A stretch of DNA of 64,000 nt from Nonomuraea candida (GCF_000725485.1 NZ_JOAG01000009.1:271154-335153), one strand, 5' to 3'; counted from the stretch's first letter, positions 17,227-26,761 are shown. Program-made: numbers and translations. The notes: generated by a model from the sequence alone, not told the origin.

Positions 17227-17628
17227 TCAGCGTCCCGGGCCGGCGTCGGCGGTCTCCTCCGGGTGGCCGCCGTGCGGCAGGGTGACGGTCATGATGGTGC
17301 TGGGGATGTCCAGGTGGACGCGGTGCCATCGGCCGCGCGGGACGATGGCCGCGGTCCCGGCCCACAGCCTCACCTCCTCCTCCGCCTGCCCCGGCGCCTG
17401 CGGGCGGAGGCGGACGCGGACCTTGCCCGCGATGCAGGACACCACCTCCTCGGCCTCGGGATGCACCTCCCACCGGCCGCCGTGCACGTCGGCGTCGGTC
17501 CTGGCGTGGTAGGCCCGCAGCCGCCAGCCGTCCCGGCCGGCGTCGGGAGGGGCGGTCCTGGCGTGGATCCGGCCGCCCGGGTGCAGGTGGATGCAGGACG
17601 CGAAGAGCTCGATCGGGGTCACGGTCAT
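17227..17628 (-). CDS. Cupin-domain protein
   Basis: 133 residues. Single double-stranded beta-helix with the two cupin boxes recognisable: HARTDADVHGGRWEVHPEAEEVV (motif 1) and GTAAIVPRGRWHRVHL (motif 2, with histidines for a metal). Small single-domain cupins include isomerases, dioxygenases and sensor modules, so no reaction is assigned. Convergent with the P450. Confidence 0.75.
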   Translation of the reverse strand: MTVTPIELFASCIHLHPGGRIHARTAPPDAGRDGWRLRAYHARTDADVHGGRWEVHPEAEEVVSCIAGKVRVRLRPQAPGQAEEEVRLWAGTAAIVPRGRWHRVHLDIPSTIMTVTLPHGGHPEETADAGPGR

Positions 17629-17661
17629 GCGGGGACGAACCTTCCTCCGCCTCGCGGGCGG

Positions 17662-18189
17662 TCAGGCCGGGGTCTCGGCGGTGGCGGTCATGACCGCGCG
17701 GCCGAGGACGTGCCCGGAAATGGTGAAGCCCAGGTAGGCGGGGGTGGCGTCGGCCGGGACGCCGATGGCCGCGACGTCGAGGGCGTGCACCACGATGAAG
17801 TAGCGGTGCGGGCCGTGCCCGGCCGGCGGGGCGGCGCCGATGAAGCGCGCCGCGCGGGCGTCGTTGGGGAGCTGGTAGGCGCCCTCCGGCAGCCCCGAGC
17901 CGCTCTCGTCGCCCGCGCCCTCCGGCAGCTCGGTGACGCCGGCGGGAATGTCGGCCACGGCCCAGTGCCAGAACCCGGAGCCGGTCGGCGCGTCCGGGTC
18001 GTACACGGTCACGGCGTAGCTCTTCGTCCCCTCGGGGGCGCCGTTCCAGGACAGCTGCGGGGAGACGTCCCGTCCGCCGGGCAGGCCGCCGGACAGTTGC
18101 GCGGCGGGCCAGGGCGCGCCGTCGGCCAGCGTGGTGCTGGTGACGGTGAAGGAGGGCACCTCGGGGAGGCGGGCAAAGGGGTTGTTCAT
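17662..18189 (-). CDS. YbhB/YbcL family protein (PEBP / Raf-kinase-inhibitor fold)
   Basis: 175 residues. Characteristic PEBP motifs: DVSPQLSWNGAPEGTKSYAV (about 41-60), YDPDAPTGSGFWHWAVADIP with the CBR-type DPDAP and HWxV, and GPHRYFIVVHALD. The family binds anionic ligands such as phosphate groups; bacterial roles are poorly known. Ribosome-binding site aaggaa precedes the ATG at 18189. Divergent from the GntR regulator, so a possible target of it. Confidence 0.9.
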   Translation of the reverse strand: MNNPFARLPEVPSFTVTSTTLADGAPWPAAQLSGGLPGGRDVSPQLSWNGAPEGTKSYAVTVYDPDAPTGSGFWHWAVADIPAGVTELPEGAGDESGSGLPEGAYQLPNDARAARFIGAAPPAGHGPHRYFIVVHALDVAAIGVPADATPAYLGFTISGHVLGRAVMTATAETPA

Positions 18190-18276
18190 CGCACGGTTCC
18201 TTGCGTCAGGAGAGATGGGAGGTCCGGCCTTTCTGGCAGCGACGGGGGAAGCCGTCGCGGTCCCGGCCGGACATCA

Positions 18277-18328
18277 TCGACGATAACACAGAAAATCGAT
18301 TATTTGTCGAATGGTCTATGATGCTGGC
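18277..18328. promoter_or_regulatory. AT-rich divergent control region with GntR-like operator and leaderless promoter
   Basis: An interrupted inverted repeat, tcgacgataa (18277-18286) and ttatttgtcga (18300-18310), is followed by TATGAT (18317-18322) six bases before the ATG at 18329, giving a likely leaderless transcript. The repeat would place the regulator over its own -35 region. The stretch is strikingly AT-rich compared with flanking genes. Confidence 0.5.
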
Positions 18329-19030
18329 ATGACGCAGACGGCCGGCACGGCGACCAAGCAGATGCTCTCCGAGCGGGTGCACACCCTGCTCCGGGAGGCG
18401 ATCATGAGGGGTGAATACGCGCCGGGCCAGGCGCTCAAGCCGCAGGAGCTCGCCCAGGGGCACCAGGTCAGCCTGGCGGTCGTCCGGGAGGCCCTGGTGG
18501 GGCTGGTCGGCGAGGGCGTCGCGGTGCGCCTGCCCAACCGCGGCTTCGCCGTCCCCGACTTCTCCGACCGCCGCTGGCAGGAGATCGCCGAGGCGCGCCG
18601 CACGATCGAGCCCGCGATGCTGCGCATGGCGATCGAACGCGGCGACCTCGACTGGGAGGCCCGGGTGCGCGCGGCCCACCACCGGCTGGCCCGCACTCCG
18701 GCGTACGTGCCGGAGGAGGGGGAGCACTACAGCGGCGCCTGGTCGGAGGCCCACCGCGTGTTCCACCGGACCCTGCTGGAGGGGTGCGGCAACCCGGTGC
18801 TGCTCGATGCCTTCGACCGGTTGTGGACGGCCAGTGAGCTGGCCCGCCGCTGGTCGGCGCTGCGCACCCCCGGGCGCGACGGCCACGCGGAGCACCGCAG
18901 CCTGGAGGAGGCCGCCCTGGCCCGCGACGCCGACACGGCCGCCGACGTGCTGGTCCGGCACCTGACCCTGACCGTGGACAGCCTGACCGTGGACAGCCTG
19001 ACCGTGGACAGCCTGACCGCGGACGCCTGA
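18329..19030 (+). CDS. GntR-family regulator (FCD subfamily) with repeat-derived C-terminal tail
   Basis: 233 residues from ATG 18329 (MTQTAGTA), chosen because the TATGAT -10 lies directly upstream. N-terminal GntR winged helix (VHTLLREAIMRGEYAPGQAL; HQVSLAVVREALVGLVGEG), then an all-helical FCD ligand domain. The normal end is about VLVRHLTL; after it the protein carries four tandem pentapeptides TVDSL/TADA encoded by a 15-bp minisatellite, and the stop arises where the unit shortens to 14 bp. Likely controls itself and/or the divergent PEBP gene. Confidence 0.88.
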   Translation: MTQTAGTATKQMLSERVHTLLREAIMRGEYAPGQALKPQELAQGHQVSLAVVREALVGLVGEGVAVRLPNRGFAVPDFSDRRWQEIAEARRTIEPAMLRMAIERGDLDWEARVRAAHHRLARTPAYVPEEGEHYSGAWSEAHRVFHRTLLEGCGNPVLLDAFDRLWTASELARRWSALRTPGRDGHAEHRSLEEAALARDADTAADVLVRHLTLTVDSLTVDSLTVDSLTADA

Positions 19031-19080
19031 CCGCGGACGCCTGACCGCGGACGCCTGACCGCGGACGCCTGACGGGCGAC
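18968..19080 (+). repeat. 15-bp then 14-bp tandem repeat through the GntR stop codon
   Basis: Three exact copies of ctgaccgtggacagc (18968-19012) are followed by four copies of the 14-bp ctgaccgcggacgc (19013-19068) and a partial copy. The 15-bp units keep the reading frame and encode LTVDS repeats; the 14-bp units shift it and expose TGA, the actual stop being at 19028-19030. Confidence 0.9.
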
Positions 19081-19130
19081 TTCCTCGTGCGAGTTCGGCT
19101 CTCCGGCGTGCCGGTCACGCTCCGTGCCGA

Positions 19131-19142
19131 TACGTTTCCGGA
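19131..19142 (+). promoter_or_regulatory. Likely leaderless -10 element
   Basis: TACGTT at 19131-19136 ends six bases before the ATG at 19143, with no Shine-Dalgarno sequence. This spacing matches leaderless actinobacterial promoters and supports that start. Confidence 0.4.
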
Positions 19143-21068
19143 ATGGAGTTGTTCACCCCGACGCTCGACTGGGGTACCGAGCTGTGGACATCGCTGGTGT
19201 GGATCGCCAAGGCGTGGGCGATCGCGGCGGTGTGCACCCTGGCGGTCCTCGTACTGATCGGCCGCTTCACCACGTGGGGCAGGCAGTTCTGGCGCATCAC
19301 CGGCGCGTACTTCACCGGCCCGGAGAGCCTCAAGGTCTGGCTCTGGCTCGGCGTCCTGCTGTTGTCGGTGATCACCGGCGTCCGGCTGAACGTGCTGTTC
19401 AGCTACCAGGGCAACGACATGTTGTCCAGCCTCCAGGTCGCGGTCCAGGGCATGGCCGTCCGCGACGACCGGGTGAAGGTCTCCGGCGAGGGCGGCTTCT
19501 GGACGTCCCTGTGGGTCTTCTGCGTCCTGGCGGCGGTGCACATCGCCCGGCTGCTGCTGGACCTGTTCCTGTTCCAGCGGTTCGCACTGGCCTGGCGCGC
19601 GTGGCTCACCGACCGGCTGACCGGGGACTGGCTCGACGGCCGCGCCTACTACCGCTCGCGCTTCATCGACGACACCATCGACAACCCGGACCAGCGCATC
19701 CAGTCCGACATCGACGTGGTCACCGCCGGGAACGGGCCCCTGCCCAACCTGCCGAGCAACGGGGGGACGTCCAGCACGCTGCTGTTCGGCGCGATCTCCG
19801 CGGTCACCGCGATCGTGTCGTTCACCGCGATCCTGTGGAACCTCTCCGGCACGCTCTCCATCGGCGAGATGGACATCCCCCGGGCGATGTTCTGGATCGG
19901 GCTGGTCTACGTGCTGTTCGCCACCGTCGTCGCGTTCTGGATCGGCAAGCCGATCATCTGGCTGGCCTTCCGCAACGAGAAGTTCAACGCCGCCTTCCGG
20001 TACGCCCTGGTGCGCCTGCGCGACGCGGCGGAGGCGGTCGCGTTCTACCGGGGCGAGCTCGCGGAGCGCTCCGGGCTGCGCCGCCTGTTCGCCCCTGTCG
20101 TCGCCAACTACCAGCGCTACCTGAACCGGACCATCGGCTTCAACGCCTGGAACTTCGCGATCAGCCAGAGCATCGTGCCCCTGCCCTACCTGCTGCAGGC
20201 GCCCCGGCTGTTCGCCGCCGAGATCCGCCTCGGCGACCTCACCCAGTCGGCCTCGGCGTTCAACGAGATCCAGAACGGCCTGTCCTTCTTCAGGAACGCC
20301 TACGACGCCTTCGCCGGGTACCGGGCGGCGATCATCCGGTTGCACGGCCTGGTCGTCGCCGACGAGGAGGCCAGGCGACTGCCCGAGGTCACCACGCTGC
20401 CGTGCGCCGACGGCACGGTGCGGCTGGAGGCCGTCGAGGTCCGCACCCCCGACGGGCGGCAGCTGATCAAGCCGCTCGACCTGCGGCTCGACGTCGGCGA
20501 CACGCTGGTCATCACCGGGCCGTCCGGCAGCGGCAAGACCACGCTGCTGCGCAGCCTCGCCGAGCTGTGGCCGTTCACCACCGGCAGGCTGACCCGGCCG
20601 TGCGGGCCGAACGAGACGATGTTCCTGTCACAACTGCCCTACGTGCCGCTCGGCGACCTGCGCGCCGTCGTCACCTATCCCGGCAGGGAGGGCGCCGCCG
20701 GTGACGAGGCCCTGCGGGAGGTCCTGCGCGAGGTCGCGCTGCCGCACCTCGTGGACCGGCTCGACGAGGTGCAGGACTGGGCCAAGGTGCTCTCCCCGGG
20801 GGAGCAGCAGCGGATCGCGTTCGCCCGGATCCTGCTGACCAGGCCCAAGGTGGTGTTCCTCGACGAGTCGACCTCGGCGCTGGACGAGCACCTGGAGTTC
20901 GTCCTGTACCAGCGGGTGCGCACGGAGCTGCCCGACACCATCATGGTCAGCGTCAGCCACCGCTCGACGGTCGAGCAGCACCACACCCACGAGCTCGCCC
21001 TGCTCGGCGCGGGCGAGTGGCGCTTCAGGCCCCTGGGGGACGACGCGCCCGAGCCCGCCCGGGTGTGA
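19143..21068 (+). CDS. SbmA/YddA-type ABC transporter (fused permease and ATPase)
   Basis: 641 residues. The N-terminal half is the SbmA/BacA-type transmembrane domain ([51 protein letters not shown]), and the C-terminal half is a complete ATPase: Walker [12 protein letters not shown] (about 459), signature LSPGEQQR, Walker [15 protein letters not shown]. coli YddA, human ABCD proteins and the vitamin B12 transporter Rv1819c have this layout; substrates range from peptides to cobalamin. Monocistronic, convergent with the kinase pair. Substrate not deducible. Confidence 0.9.
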   Translation: MELFTPTLDWGTELWTSLVWIAKAWAIAAVCTLAVLVLIGRFTTWGRQFWRITGAYFTGPESLKVWLWLGVLLLSVITGVRLNVLFSYQGNDMLSSLQVAVQGMAVRDDRVKVSGEGGFWTSLWVFCVLAAVHIARLLLDLFLFQRFALAWRAWLTDRLTGDWLDGRAYYRSRFIDDTIDNPDQRIQSDIDVVTAGNGPLPNLPSNGGTSSTLLFGAISAVTAIVSFTAILWNLSGTLSIGEMDIPRAMFWIGLVYVLFATVVAFWIGKPIIWLAFRNEKFNAAFRYALVRLRDAAEAVAFYRGELAERSGLRRLFAPVVANYQRYLNRTIGFNAWNFAISQSIVPLPYLLQAPRLFAAEIRLGDLTQSASAFNEIQNGLSFFRNAYDAFAGYRAAIIRLHGLVVADEEARRLPEVTTLPCADGTVRLEAVEVRTPDGRQLIKPLDLRLDVGDTLVITGPSGSGKTTLLRSLAELWPFTTGRLTRPCGPNETMFLSQLPYVPLGDLRAVVTYPGREGAAGDEALREVLREVALPHLVDRLDEVQDWAKVLSPGEQQRIAFARILLTRPKVVFLDESTSALDEHLEFVLYQRVRTELPDTIMVSVSHRSTVEQHHTHELALLGAGEWRFRPLGDDAPEPARV

Positions 21069-21085
21069 CCGGGGAACGCGCTCGT

Positions 21086-21120
21086 CCACGGCAGGCGTGG
21101 GGGTGGGGCCTGGTCCGTGG
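21086..21120. terminator. Bidirectional terminator hairpin candidate
   Basis: The arms ccacggcaggc (21086-21096) and gcctggtccgtgg (21108-21120) pair over 11 bp with a 2-nt bulge around an 11-nt loop. It lies between the ABC gene and the convergent kinase gene. No T-tract. Confidence 0.5.
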
Positions 21121-21140
21121 CGGGCGCGACGGGCCTTCGG

Positions 21141-23186
21141 TCAGCGGCGCGTCAGCCGGATCGTCACCGTGCCGAACTCCTTCGCCGGGCCTTCGGCGAG
21201 CGTGCGCACCGGCTCGCCCGCCAGGTCCGCCATCACCACCTTGGTGACCCCGCCGCCGGAGGTCCTGGCCAGGTAGTGGTCACGGTCCAGCCAGCCGTCG
21301 AACTCCACGCCGTCGCCGAGCGGCACCTCGGCCGCGCGCTCCCCGGTGACGGCGTCCCACAGGCACAGGCCGCGGCGCGGCGGCGGGCAGCGGGTGCCGA
21401 ACACCGTGCCGTACCTCGGGACGGTCGCCGCGTTGACGGCGAACAGGTCGCCCACGCCGGCGAACGAGCGCAGCCGCGCGCCCGTCAGGTCGTGCGCCCG
21501 GACCGTGCCGTCCTCGCCCTGGTGCAGCACGCTGCCGCCGGGCCCCCAGACGTACGGGCCGGGGCCGCCGCCCGGGACGTCGCGGACCGTGACGGCCCTG
21601 GTGACCGGGTCCACCACGACGAAGCCCTTGGCGCGCCGCTTCTTCCCCGCGCCCTGGTGCACGGTCAGCAGCAGGCGCTCGTCGTCGCTCCAGCGCAGGT
21701 CGGTGGTGTCGCCGGGCTTGTCGGAGGTGCGCAGCCGGACGTCCTCGCCGGTGCGGCGGTCCACCAGGCGCAGCTCGTTGAAGTCGGTGCGGGCCAGGTT
21801 GCCGAGGGTGAGGGCGGCGACGTACGCGCCGCCGGGGGAGACCACCGGCGTCTGGAAGCTGCCGAAATAGGTGAACGTCCCCGACCGGGGGTCACGGACG
21901 TACGCCGGGGAACCCGCCACCGAGCCGGCCGCCGCCCCGAAGGCCGACGACACCCACATCGGGTCCTCCGGATGGTCGTACACCGTGATCGGCCAGTCGG
22001 GGAGGCGGACGGTCGCCGCCGAGGAGGTCCGCATCGGCGCCGTGAGCGGCTGCGCCGGGCGCCCGGGAGCGGACGTGGCCACCTGCCCGGTGACCTGCCC
22101 GGTGACCTGCCCGGCCTGCCCGGTGATCTGGCCGGCCTGCCCGGCGGGCGGTCGCGCCAGCAGGTACGCCGCGCCGCCCGCCGCGAGCACCGCCAGCGCC
22201 GCGGCGGCGGCGCCGTACCGCGGCCGCCGCCGCGCCCCCGCGCGAGGCCCGCCGCTGCCCGCCCCGGCCACCTCACCCGGGACCTCGCCCCGCACCTCAC
22301 CCGTGACCGGGGCCGGAGGCGGGGCGGCGGACTCCTGGCCGGTCGCGAGCAGGCGCCGGGGCGGCACGGGATGTCCCAGCAGCGTCAGCAGCGCGTGCGG
22401 CGCCGCCGGCCGCTCGGCCGGGTCCTTGGCCAGGCAGCGCAGCACCAGCTCCCGCAGATCACCCCGGAGATCGCCCACCTCGGGCTCCGCCGTGAGGATG
22501 CGGCTGACGACCACGGGGGTGGAGGCGGAGCCGAACGGCGGCCGGCCCGTGCCCGCCGCCACGATCGTGGCGGCCCACGCGAACAGGTCGGCCGGCGCGC
22601 CGGAGCCCGCCTCGGAGAACTGCTCGGGCGCCATGTACGGCGGCGTCCCCACCAGCTCGCCGGAGCCGCGCTCGCCCGCCTCCAGCCCGCGCGCGATCCC
22701 GAAGTCGATCACCCTCGGCCCGTCGCGCCCGAGCAGCACGTTGCCCGGTTTGAAGTCCCGGTGCACCACCCCGGCCTGGTGGATCGCCGCCAGCGCGGTC
22801 AGCGTGCCGATCGCCAGCCGGCGCAGCTCCGCGCCGCGCAGCGGCCCGCGCCGGGCGATCACCTGTGCCAGGGACGGGCCGTCCACGTACTCGCTGACGA
22901 TGTACGGCACCCCGTCCAGGTCGCCGGTCTCCAGCACGTTCGCGGTGCAGAACGCCTTCACGCGCCGGGTCAGCTCGATCTCCCTGGCGAAGCCGGCCAG
23001 GCCGCCCGTCCCGTGGTCGCGCGCCGGGTCGTACCGCAACATCTTGACCGCGACCTTCTCGCCCCGCGGCGACTCCCCGAGGTACACCACCCCCTGGCCG
23101 CCCTCGCCGAGCCGCCCCAGCACGCGGTACGACGCCACCTTCACCGGGTCGCCGGCGAGCGGCGGCGTGGCCGGCACGGCGCTCAC
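21141..23186 (-). CDS. Membrane Ser/Thr protein kinase with C-terminal beta-propeller-like sensor
   Basis: 681 residues. Intact kinase: glycine loop GRLGEGGQGVVYLGE, VAVK lysine, HRDFKPGN (His142-Asn149), DFGIA and GTPPYMAPEQ. A transmembrane helix follows at about 303-320 (AALAVLAAGGAAYLL), then a repetitive GQ(V/I)TGQ linker and a WD40/TolB-like propeller region (WSDDERLLLTVHQGAGKK; VVDPVTRAVTV) facing outside. Start is GTG 23186, overlapping the TGA of the upstream pseudokinase gene (GTGA), so both are translated together. Likely senses an extracytoplasmic cue; targets unknown. Confidence 0.9.
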   Translation of the reverse strand: MSAVPATPPLAGDPVKVASYRVLGRLGEGGQGVVYLGESPRGEKVAVKMLRYDPARDHGTGGLAGFAREIELTRRVKAFCTANVLETGDLDGVPYIVSEYVDGPSLAQVIARRGPLRGAELRRLAIGTLTALAAIHQAGVVHRDFKPGNVLLGRDGPRVIDFGIARGLEAGERGSGELVGTPPYMAPEQFSEAGSGAPADLFAWAATIVAAGTGRPPFGSASTPVVVSRILTAEPEVGDLRGDLRELVLRCLAKDPAERPAAPHALLTLLGHPVPPRRLLATGQESAAPPPAPVTGEVRGEVPGEVAGAGSGGPRAGARRRPRYGAAAAALAVLAAGGAAYLLARPPAGQAGQITGQAGQVTGQVTGQVATSAPGRPAQPLTAPMRTSSAATVRLPDWPITVYDHPEDPMWVSSAFGAAAGSVAGSPAYVRDPRSGTFTYFGSFQTPVVSPGGAYVAALTLGNLARTDFNELRLVDRRTGEDVRLRTSDKPGDTTDLRWSDDERLLLTVHQGAGKKRRAKGFVVVDPVTRAVTVRDVPGGGPGPYVWGPGGSVLHQGEDGTVRAHDLTGARLRSFAGVGDLFAVNAATVPRYGTVFGTRCPPPRRGLCLWDAVTGERAAEVPLGDGVEFDGWLDRDHYLARTSGGGVTKVVMADLAGEPVRTLAEGPAKEFGTVTIRLTRR

Positions 23187-25300
23187 CGCGCGGGAGGCGC
23201 CCAGTTCAGGGCGCCGTTGACCGGGTTGACGTCGGCGAGCACCCGCGACACGTCGCCGGCCAGGTCCACGATGCGCACCTCGGCGCGGTTCTTGCGCTTC
23301 CCGTCCGGCTCCTGGACGAGCAGGTGGGCCTCGTCGAACCAGCCCAGCAGCCCCGTCTTCGGGCCGATCCCCGGCACGGTGGCCACGCGCACGCCGGTCT
23401 CGGCGTTCCACACGCACACGTTCCCGCCCTTGGGACAGATGGTGGCGAACAGCTTGCCGGAGGGGGAGAACCAGTCGCGGTTGCGCGGTTTGCCCACCCA
23501 GTGCATGCTCCGGATCACCTGGCCCGCGTCGTTGTAGAAGTCGACGCCGATGGCGTCGCCGTCGTGGTAGCCGCGTGCCAGCCCGCCGTCCGGGGTGAAG
23601 GTGAACGCCAGCGTGATGTCGTCGGCGTACTCCGACTCGACCACCCTGGCGGTCCTGGCGGCCACGTCCACCAGCGCGAAGCCGCTGATCCTGGTCCGCT
23701 TCTCATCGGTGATCGACAACACCAGCCGCCTGCCGTCGCGCGACCACGACGGGAACCACGTCTGCTTCGGCTTGCGCACGGTGGTGACCGAGAACCGCTC
23801 GCCCGTCTTGAGGTTGACGAACCTGACCTGGTCCAGGTCGGAGTCCTGGAACTTCAGCCACGGGTTCAGCGCCACCCACGCGCCGTCCGGCGAGACCACC
23901 GGCTCCTCGCCGAAGCCGACCTCCTTGAACGTTCCCGAGGCGTCCCTGGCGAACGCCTTGAACGGCTCCTTGGCCTGGAGGTACGCCGCCAGGCGCAGCG
24001 CGTCGGAGGGGTGCTCGTGCAGCGTGGCCCCGAGGTCGGGCAGCTTCACGTCCCGGTCGGCCCGCTTCGCCACCGGCGGCACGGGCGCGACCGTCGCCTC
24101 GGCCGTCACCTGCGGCGGCGCCGTGAGCACCGCTCCTGCCCGGCCCGGCGTCCCGTCCGCCTGGCCCGGCACCGCCCCCGCCCGTCCCGGCGTCGCTCCT
24201 GCCTGTCCCGGCGTCGCTCCTGCCTGTCCCGCCGCCTGGGACGGTGCCTGAGACGGCGCCGCGCCCGCGCTTCCGGCCGGCGCGGCGGCGACCGGCCTCT
24301 CCCGCTGATCCGCCGAGGTCAGCGCGTACACGCCGCCGCCCGACAACACGGCCCCCGCGACGAACGCGGCCACCGCGATCACCATCGGGCTCCGCCGGCG
24401 ACGGGGTGCGGTGACGGCCGGCGTGACTTCCGCCAGGTCCGCTTCCGGGGCGTCCGAGGGAGCCGCCGAATCCCGCGTTCCCCGGGCGGCCCCGGGGGCC
24501 GTACCGGTCAGCAAGCTCGTCTCTCCCACCAGGCGTAACAACACCTCGCTCGCGGCGGGGCGGCGCGCCGGGTCCTTGTCCAGGCAGGCCAGCACCAGCT
24601 CGCTCAGGTCGCCCAGCTCCGGCGGCAGCTCCGGCTCGGCGCGGGCGATGCGGTTCACCGTGCCGGCCATCGAGCCGCCGTCGAAGGGCGAGCGGCCGGA
24701 GGCGGCGTACGCGATCGTCGCCCCCCACGAGAACAGGTCAGCGGCCGGGCCCGGCTCATCCCCCCGCAACCGCTCGGGAGCGGTGAACGCGGGGACCTCC
24801 ACCTTGCGGGTCGTGGCCCCGCCGGTGGACTCCAGCGCCCGCGCCAGCCCCAACCCGATCACCCGGGGACCGTCCGGCCCGAGCACCACCGTGTCCGGCC
24901 CCAGGTCGCCGTGGACCGCTCCCGTCTGGTGCAGCGCGACCAGGGCCGTCACCGTCCCCACCGCGAACCGGTGCAGCGCCGCGTCGCGCGGGGGCTCGCC
25001 CGCCGCCACGGCCTCCCGCAGCGTCGGCCCGTCGATGAACTCGCTGATCACGAACGGCCGACCGTCCGCCAGCGTGCCGGAGCCGAGGACCTGCGCCGTG
25101 CAGAAGGCCGAGACGTCGCGGAGCGGCTCGACGGCCCTGAGGAAGCGGCCGGGATCGACGTCGGCGGGCAGCACCTTGACGACCACCCGCGCGCCGTCGC
25201 CGGTCTCCCCGAGATAGGTGCTCGCGCCCAGCCTCCCCACGAGCCGGCAGGACCCGATCCCCGTGGGATCTTCCTCACGCAGTGGCTGGATCACCGACAT
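23183..25300 (-). CDS. Membrane pseudokinase paired with the downstream kinase
   Basis: 705 residues from ATG 25300 (gaggggag upstream). Same architecture as the next gene: N-terminal kinase fold, transmembrane helix near 330-350 (MVIAVAAFVAGAVLSGGGVYAL), Ala/Pro/Gly-rich repetitive linker and a WD40/TolB-like propeller (VLSITDEKRTRISGFALV; PDGGLARGYHDGD). The kinase core is degenerate: the glycine loop is shortened (GRLGASTYLGE), HRDxKxxN reads HGDLGPDT (His130-Thr137) and DFG is GLG (149-151), although Lys42 of VVVK survives. Phosphotransfer therefore looks impossible; a scaffold or allosteric partner role for the overlapping active kinase is inferred. Confidence 0.88.
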   Translation of the reverse strand: MSVIQPLREEDPTGIGSCRLVGRLGASTYLGETGDGARVVVKVLPADVDPGRFLRAVEPLRDVSAFCTAQVLGSGTLADGRPFVISEFIDGPTLREAVAAGEPPRDAALHRFAVGTVTALVALHQTGAVHGDLGPDTVVLGPDGPRVIGLGLARALESTGGATTRKVEVPAFTAPERLRGDEPGPAADLFSWGATIAYAASGRSPFDGGSMAGTVNRIARAEPELPPELGDLSELVLACLDKDPARRPAASEVLLRLVGETSLLTGTAPGAARGTRDSAAPSDAPEADLAEVTPAVTAPRRRRSPMVIAVAAFVAGAVLSGGGVYALTSADQRERPVAAAPAGSAGAAPSQAPSQAAGQAGATPGQAGATPGRAGAVPGQADGTPGRAGAVLTAPPQVTAEATVAPVPPVAKRADRDVKLPDLGATLHEHPSDALRLAAYLQAKEPFKAFARDASGTFKEVGFGEEPVVSPDGAWVALNPWLKFQDSDLDQVRFVNLKTGERFSVTTVRKPKQTWFPSWSRDGRRLVLSITDEKRTRISGFALVDVAARTARVVESEYADDITLAFTFTPDGGLARGYHDGDAIGVDFYNDAGQVIRSMHWVGKPRNRDWFSPSGKLFATICPKGGNVCVWNAETGVRVATVPGIGPKTGLLGWFDEAHLLVQEPDGKRKNRAEVRIVDLAGDVSRVLADVNPVNGALNWAPPAR

Positions 25301-25513
25301 GTCCCGCGTACTCCCCTCGCCCCGCTCACCCCCGTAGATCACTCATTATGGTGATCTATCCCGGCGGCGCACCAGGGCACTCCCGGCTGACCTGCGCCCG
25401 CACCGGCCCGGCACGGAACGGTCGAAGGACGGGCACACGGGCGCGGATAAGCCGTCCCGGGGCGGGTGACGATCTATGGTGTTGGCACGGATTCCCCTCG
25501 GGAGGGCGTCACC

Positions 25514-26761
25514 ATGACCGACGACGGCGAGCGAATGCTGGGCGGTCTGCTGAGCGCCAATCATCTGTCCGCGCTGGAGGAGGTCCCGGGGGAGGTCGCC
25601 GGGCACGCCCGGCTGGTCGGGTTCTCCGAGACGATGATCTTCGTCGCCGATCTCCAGCAGCAGTACCTGGTGCCGTTGCCCGGCCAGCACGACGTGTCCG
25701 GCGAGGCGCTGCGGCCCATCAGGATCGACGGCACGGTCGCGGGGCGCGCCTTCCGCAACGTGGAGATCGTCAGGGCCCGGCGCGTGGCCGACCCCGCCGA
25801 GGAGGAGGCGGCGCGGTCGTGGCCGGACGGCGAGGCCTCACAGCGGTTGTGGGTGCCGCTGCTGGACGGCACCGAGCGGGTCGGCGTGATCGGGCTGACC
25901 GCGCCGGTGAGCGCGCCGGCCGCCGAGCCGCTGGCCGGGCAGCTCGCCTCCCTGGTCGCGCTGCTGGTGATCAGCAAGCGCCCGCACAGCGACTCCTACG
26001 CCCGCCTGGTCCGCGCCCAGCCGATGGCGATGTCGGCCGAGGTGTTGTGGAACCTGCTCCCGCCGGGGACCTTCGCCAACGACAAGGTGGTGGTCAGCAC
26101 GGCGCTGGAACCGGCGTACGAGGTGGGCGGGGACGCCTACGACTTCGCCATCAGCGGCGACACGCTGCACGTGTCGATCTTCGACGCGATGGGCCACGAC
26201 ACCTCCGCCGGCCTGACCGCCACCATCGCCATGGGCGCCTGCCGCAACAACCGCCGCCAGGGCAAGGACCTCCCGGCGACGAGCGAGGCGGCCGACGAGG
26301 CGATCGCCGAGCAGTTCACCGGACGGTACGCCACCGGCATCCTGGCCGACCTGGACCTGCGGACAGGCTGGCTGAGCTGGGTCAACCGGGGCCACCATCC
26401 CCCCTTGGTGCTGCGGGACGGCCGGCAGGTCGCCACCCTGTCGAGCGTGCCCGACCCGCCGATGGGCTTCCGGCTGGGCATCTCCACGGGCCTGCTGCGC
26501 TACCAGCTGCAGCCGGGGGACCGGCTGCTGTTCTACACCGACGGCGTCATCGAGGCCCAGAGCCCGGAGGGGGAGCTGTTCGGGCTGGAACGGTTCATCG
26601 ACTTCGTCGTCCGCCGCGAGGCCGACGGCATGTCGGCGCCGGAGACGCTGCGCCGGCTGATCCAGAACATCCTGGAGCACCAGCGCGGCCGCCTCCAGGA
26701 CGACGCCACCGTGGTCACGGTCGAGTGGCGCAGCCAGCGGCACCGGCAGCTCGTCCTGTGA
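25514..26761 (+). CDS. GAF-SpoIIE (PPM-type) serine phosphatase, RsbU-like
   Basis: 415 residues from ATG 25514 with ggaggg 8 bp upstream. The N-terminal ~170 residues look like a GAF sensor (RLWVPLLDGTERVGVIGLTAPV), followed by the SpoIIE phosphatase domain with metal-binding VGGDAYDF (about 204), FDAMGHDTSAG (about 225), NRGHHPPLVL, LLFYTDGVIEA and DDATVVTV. Such enzymes dephosphorylate anti-anti-sigma (STAS) proteins in partner-switch modules and so release SigB/F-type sigma factors. A SigB/F-type sigma gene lies immediately opposite, overlapping by 47 bp at the 3' ends. No anti-sigma or STAS gene is in the window. Confidence 0.9.
   Translation: MTDDGERMLGGLLSANHLSALEEVPGEVAGHARLVGFSETMIFVADLQQQYLVPLPGQHDVSGEALRPIRIDGTVAGRAFRNVEIVRARRVADPAEEEAARSWPDGEASQRLWVPLLDGTERVGVIGLTAPVSAPAAEPLAGQLASLVALLVISKRPHSDSYARLVRAQPMAMSAEVLWNLLPPGTFANDKVVVSTALEPAYEVGGDAYDFAISGDTLHVSIFDAMGHDTSAGLTATIAMGACRNNRRQGKDLPATSEAADEAIAEQFTGRYATGILADLDLRTGWLSWVNRGHHPPLVLRDGRQVATLSSVPDPPMGFRLGISTGLLRYQLQPGDRLLFYTDGVIEAQSPEGELFGLERFIDFVVRREADGMSAPETLRRLIQNILEHQRGRLQDDATVVTVEWRSQRHRQLVL

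Noticed and set aside
22080..22150. Repeats inside the kinase genes (also near 24120-24245) as further minisatellites of the stop-codon type
   Set aside because: They lie in the linker after the membrane helix, keep the frame, and encode GQ(V/I)TGQ or Ala/Gly/Pro-rich repeats. They are protein linkers, not gene-end repeats.
25349..25513. Small ORF between the pseudokinase and the phosphatase
   Set aside because: Open frames here have noise-like composition; the region more likely holds the two divergent promoters (for example tatggt at 25476-25481).
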